From assembly GCA_947629865.1 (NCBI GenBank), contig CANRFJ010000004.1, positions 83,018 to 147,017 of the forward strand: a stretch of 64,000 nt of DNA, in the 5' to 3' direction. Position numbers and translations under genes: made by a program. The DNA is from an uncultured Lachnospiraceae bacterium. GTDB lineage: Bacteria; Bacillota; Clostridia; Lachnospirales; Lachnospiraceae. Below the pieces are notes generated by a model. The model did not search any database, was not told the DNA's origin, and saw nothing but the letters and a program-made list of their open reading frames with translations. Positions 62,104-64,000 of the stretch are shown here, in pieces; within the stretch, counting starts at the first letter, position 1, and each line of letters opens with the position of its first letter.

Positions 62104-63687
62104 TTATCCAAGCGTGTCAAACATATGAAGGACATGCTGTATCGCCTTTTTTTTCCACGGACGGTTCTTCCATTCCTCATAGCAGATCTCACGGCTCTCG
62201 TCAAAGGTCTTTGTGAAATCCGCCATGACCGACTCAAGAAATTCTTTGTCGTAAACCCACACACCGTTTTCATAGTGAAGATAAAAACTCCGGTAATCCA
62301 TATTGATCGTGCCCACAATGGCGCTGTGCTCATTCATGACGACCTTGGAGTGGATAAATCCCGGCAGATATTCATATATGCGGACACCGTTTTTCAGAAG
62401 AATCCCGTAGTTGTATTCCGTCATGTACTTGATATATTTTTTGTCCGGTATGTTCGGAGTGATGATCCGGACGTCTACACCACGGCGGGACGCCTCGATC
62501 AGCGTGTCCACCATAGGCGGCTCCAGAATCAGATAAGGCGTCATGATATACATGATCTTTCCGGCATACTGTATCATCTGCCTGTACACATTTCCCACGA
62601 AGGAATGGGTGCCAAGCGCCGGGCCGTCCCGCAGGACATGGCAGTACATATCGCTCTGCGGAAATTCCCTGTCCGGACGGTACCGCTCATAATCAATGAC
62701 GTCCTCTGCGGCGCACACCGTCCAGAGCTCCAGAAACGTGACTGTCATTCCCCAGACCGCATCTCCGGTAAGACGTATGCCCGCATCTTTCCACACGCCG
62801 AAGCGGTCTACCAGATTGGCATACTCATCCGCTATGTTAAATCCGCCCGTGTATGCGATATTTCCGTCTATCACCACGATTTTCTGGTGGTTTCTGAAGT
62901 TCATAAACAGCTTGCTGACATACTTGTGAATGGGATTGAACACTTCCACCTGGAAGCCCTCCCTGCGCAGATCCGGCGCAAAGTCCTTTCCCGTCCGCAT
63001 CAGGGCGCCAAAATCATCATAGAGGAATTTTACCTCCACGCCCTCCGCCACCTTATTCTTCAAAATGGCGTGCAGCTTGTCCCACAGAGCGCCCTCCGCC
63101 ACGATGAAAAACTCTATAAATATAAATTTCTTCGCCTTTTCCAAATCCGCGAAGATGTCTTCAAAGGCGTCCTCGCCAAAATCATAATATCTGGCCTCGT
63201 TATTCTTGTAAAGGGGGGAACCCTCCGCCTGTATGTAGCGGGAGAGCCGCGATGTGACCGGATGTTTTCTGACAAACTCCTCCTCCACCTGTTCGTCCCG
63301 CAGCAGTTTTTTGTCCACTTCGACAATCTGCTTTTTGATGCGCAGATTCAGTTTGTTTCTCTTTCCAACCCGTCCCCAGATAGAGAACATGATATTTCCC
63401 GATATGGGCAGGACAACAATAATGCACAGCCAGGCAAATTTATAGGACATACTGCGGCTGTCGTTAGTCAGGGCAAGAATCGTAAGCAGTCCCAGCACCT
63501 CCATCGCAATGTAAAACCACGTGGAATACTGCCGGAGCAAAATAGGCAGCATAATGAGAAGCCCAAACTGAAATGCCACAAGCAGCGCAACGATAAAAAC
63601 TCTCAGTGCGCCGCTCAGATTATTCTGCACACGTCCTTTTAACCCCTGCAGGTGCTTCAGCGGTTTTTTTTGTTCCCTGGTATCCAT
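62104..63687 (-). CDS. cls: Cardiolipin synthase
   Basis: A 527-residue phospholipase D-superfamily enzyme. Two or three N-terminal membrane segments lie within residues of about 20-95 (FIVALLVAFQFGLLIMLPIL, AWLCIIVVLPISGNIMFSI). Two HKD motifs follow: NHQKIVVIDGNIAYTGGFN (about residue 235) and HSKVVMNEHSAIVGTINMD (about 430). It joins two phosphatidylglycerols into cardiolipin. The ATG at 63687 follows GAGGAGG. It lies 36 bp before ruvA, so the three genes may share a transcript. The 5' side holds the tandem repeat at 63800-64000. Confidence 0.94.
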   Translation of the reverse strand: MDTREQKKPLKHLQGLKGRVQNNLSGALRVFIVALLVAFQFGLLIMLPILLRQYSTWFYIAMEVLGLLTILALTNDSRSMSYKFAWLCIIVVLPISGNIMFSIWGRVGKRNKLNLRIKKQIVEVDKKLLRDEQVEEEFVRKHPVTSRLSRYIQAEGSPLYKNNEARYYDFGEDAFEDIFADLEKAKKFIFIEFFIVAEGALWDKLHAILKNKVAEGVEVKFLYDDFGALMRTGKDFAPDLRREGFQVEVFNPIHKYVSKLFMNFRNHQKIVVIDGNIAYTGGFNIADEYANLVDRFGVWKDAGIRLTGDAVWGMTVTFLELWTVCAAEDVIDYERYRPDREFPQSDMYCHVLRDGPALGTHSFVGNVYRQMIQYAGKIMYIMTPYLILEPPMVDTLIEASRRGVDVRIITPNIPDKKYIKYMTEYNYGILLKNGVRIYEYLPGFIHSKVVMNEHSAIVGTINMDYRSFYLHYENGVWVYDKEFLESVMADFTKTFDESREICYEEWKNRPWKKKAIQHVLHMFDTLG

Positions 63688-63799
63688 TCCCTTCCCTCCT
63701 CTGAACCGGCGGGCCGTCATTCTTCTTTTCTCTCTCCATTTAGGCAGATGTATATTTATGCCAAATAGTATTTTCCCTCTTAACTGACCTCATAGACAT
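63688..63799 (-). other. Leader region of cls, no clear promoter
   Basis: This 112-bp AT-rich stretch precedes the cls ribosome site. The best promoter-like match is weak (TTGGCA, 16 bp, TAAATG on the minus strand). Nothing else was recognised. Confidence 0.3.
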
Positions 63800-64000
63800 T
63801 TAAGCCGTGTATCCCTCGCGAACACTCCGTGTTCTCTCGGTCGAAAGTCGCGTCCGCACTTACGCCGTGCCTCCCTCGCGAACACTCCGTGTTCTCTCGG
63901 TCGAAAGTCGCGTCCGCACTTAAGCCGTGCCTCCCTCGCGAACACTCCGTGTTCTCTCGGTCGAAAGTCGCGTCCGCACTTAAGCCGTGCCTCCCTCGCG
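63800..64000. repeat. 60-bp tandem repeat array, running past the window edge
   Basis: Units start at 63800, 63860, 63920 and 63980 (partial) with exact 60-bp period. Units 2 and 3 differ from each other by one base (TTACGCC versus TTAAGCC); unit 1 also differs at GTGTAT versus GTGCCT. Each unit holds GAACAC-TCC-GTGTTC, a CTCTCG-gt-CGAAAG stem (a G-U pair on the minus strand), GCAC-...-GTGC arms, and CCTCCC (GGGAGG on the minus strand). No spacers exist, so it is not a CRISPR array. Confidence 0.9.

Noticed and set aside
62125..63642. A 505-codon plus-strand frame opposite cls
   Set aside because: Shadow of a clear HKD-motif enzyme, without domain or start signal.
63800..64000. CRISPR array
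   Set aside because: Units are contiguous 60-bp repeats with no unique spacers, and no cas genes are in the window.

Overview
The window looks like chromosome from a low-to-mid GC, spore-forming, butyrate-producing Firmicute, most likely a Lachnospiraceae (Clostridium cluster XIVa) gut anaerobe. The evidence is a complete crotonyl-CoA-type butyrate operon (thl, crt, hbd, bcd, etfB, etfA) beside a CoA-transferase of the butyryl-CoA:acetate type, a SpoIIM homologue, extracellular proteins of Clostridia type, and strong AGGAGG ribosome sites with 17-bp-spaced sigma-A promoters. Species was not determined. Nearly all genes lie on the minus strand. Plus-strand genes are a LysR regulator, the CoA-transferase, an orphan aldolase, a DAHP synthase and one tRNA.

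Layout. 1-1654: the N-terminal part of a chemoreceptor (cut by the window edge) and a DUF4867 protein, divergent from a LysR regulator (1857-2837). 2832-7146: a GT2 glycosyltransferase / NodB deacetylase / GH5 glucanase / SGNH esterase cluster, transcribed right to left. 7230-13912: a seven-gene unit coaD-thl-crt-hbd-bcd-etfB-etfA with a consensus promoter, back to back with the butyryl-CoA:acetate CoA-transferase gene (14162-15502). 15609-19980: alaS and a second chemoreceptor. 20085-27083: purM-purN-purD-glyA-LUD protein-topB. 27184-32476: a large secreted protein, an orphan HMGL-like aldolase, a lipoprotein and cysS. 32620-37686: a Gld-like ABC exporter operon with a DUF4340 protein. 37849-41322: DAHP synthase facing spoIIM, a NUDIX hydrolase and an aminotransferase. 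41475-48125: UPF0210 and ACT proteins, a WalJ-like MBL hydrolase, a GGDEF protein and an unusually long FtsA-like ATPase. 48201-51534: coaE and polA. 51685-51768: tRNA-Leu(CAA). 51866-54690: a transglutaminase-like surface protein coupled to a two-domain polyphosphate kinase 2. 54774-60357: zapA, a U32 peptidase, ftsW/rodA and a class B PBP. 60461-63687: ruvB, ruvA and cls. The window ends in a 60-bp tandem repeat.

The most interesting signal is a pair of structured palindromic elements in intergenic positions (about 3831-3985 and 8265-8440). Each starts just after one Shine-Dalgarno-like motif and ends just before the Shine-Dalgarno of the downstream gene (an SGNH esterase, and etfA). Each is a string of long perfect hairpins. 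In both, the loop of the second hairpin is an exact reverse complement of the tail that abuts the downstream ribosome site. The paired sequences differ between the copies (8 bp in one, 9 bp in the other), so base pairing rather than sequence appears to be kept. This suggests a mobile or repeated RNA element with a loop-tail pseudoknot next to a start codon. I know no named family for it. The second copy splits etfB from etfA inside the butyrate operon and is bounded by a 10-bp direct repeat that contains the ribosome site.

Start codons were chosen by Shine-Dalgarno spacing, so several genes are shorter than their longest open frames. No CRISPR array, prophage, transposase or rRNA gene was seen.
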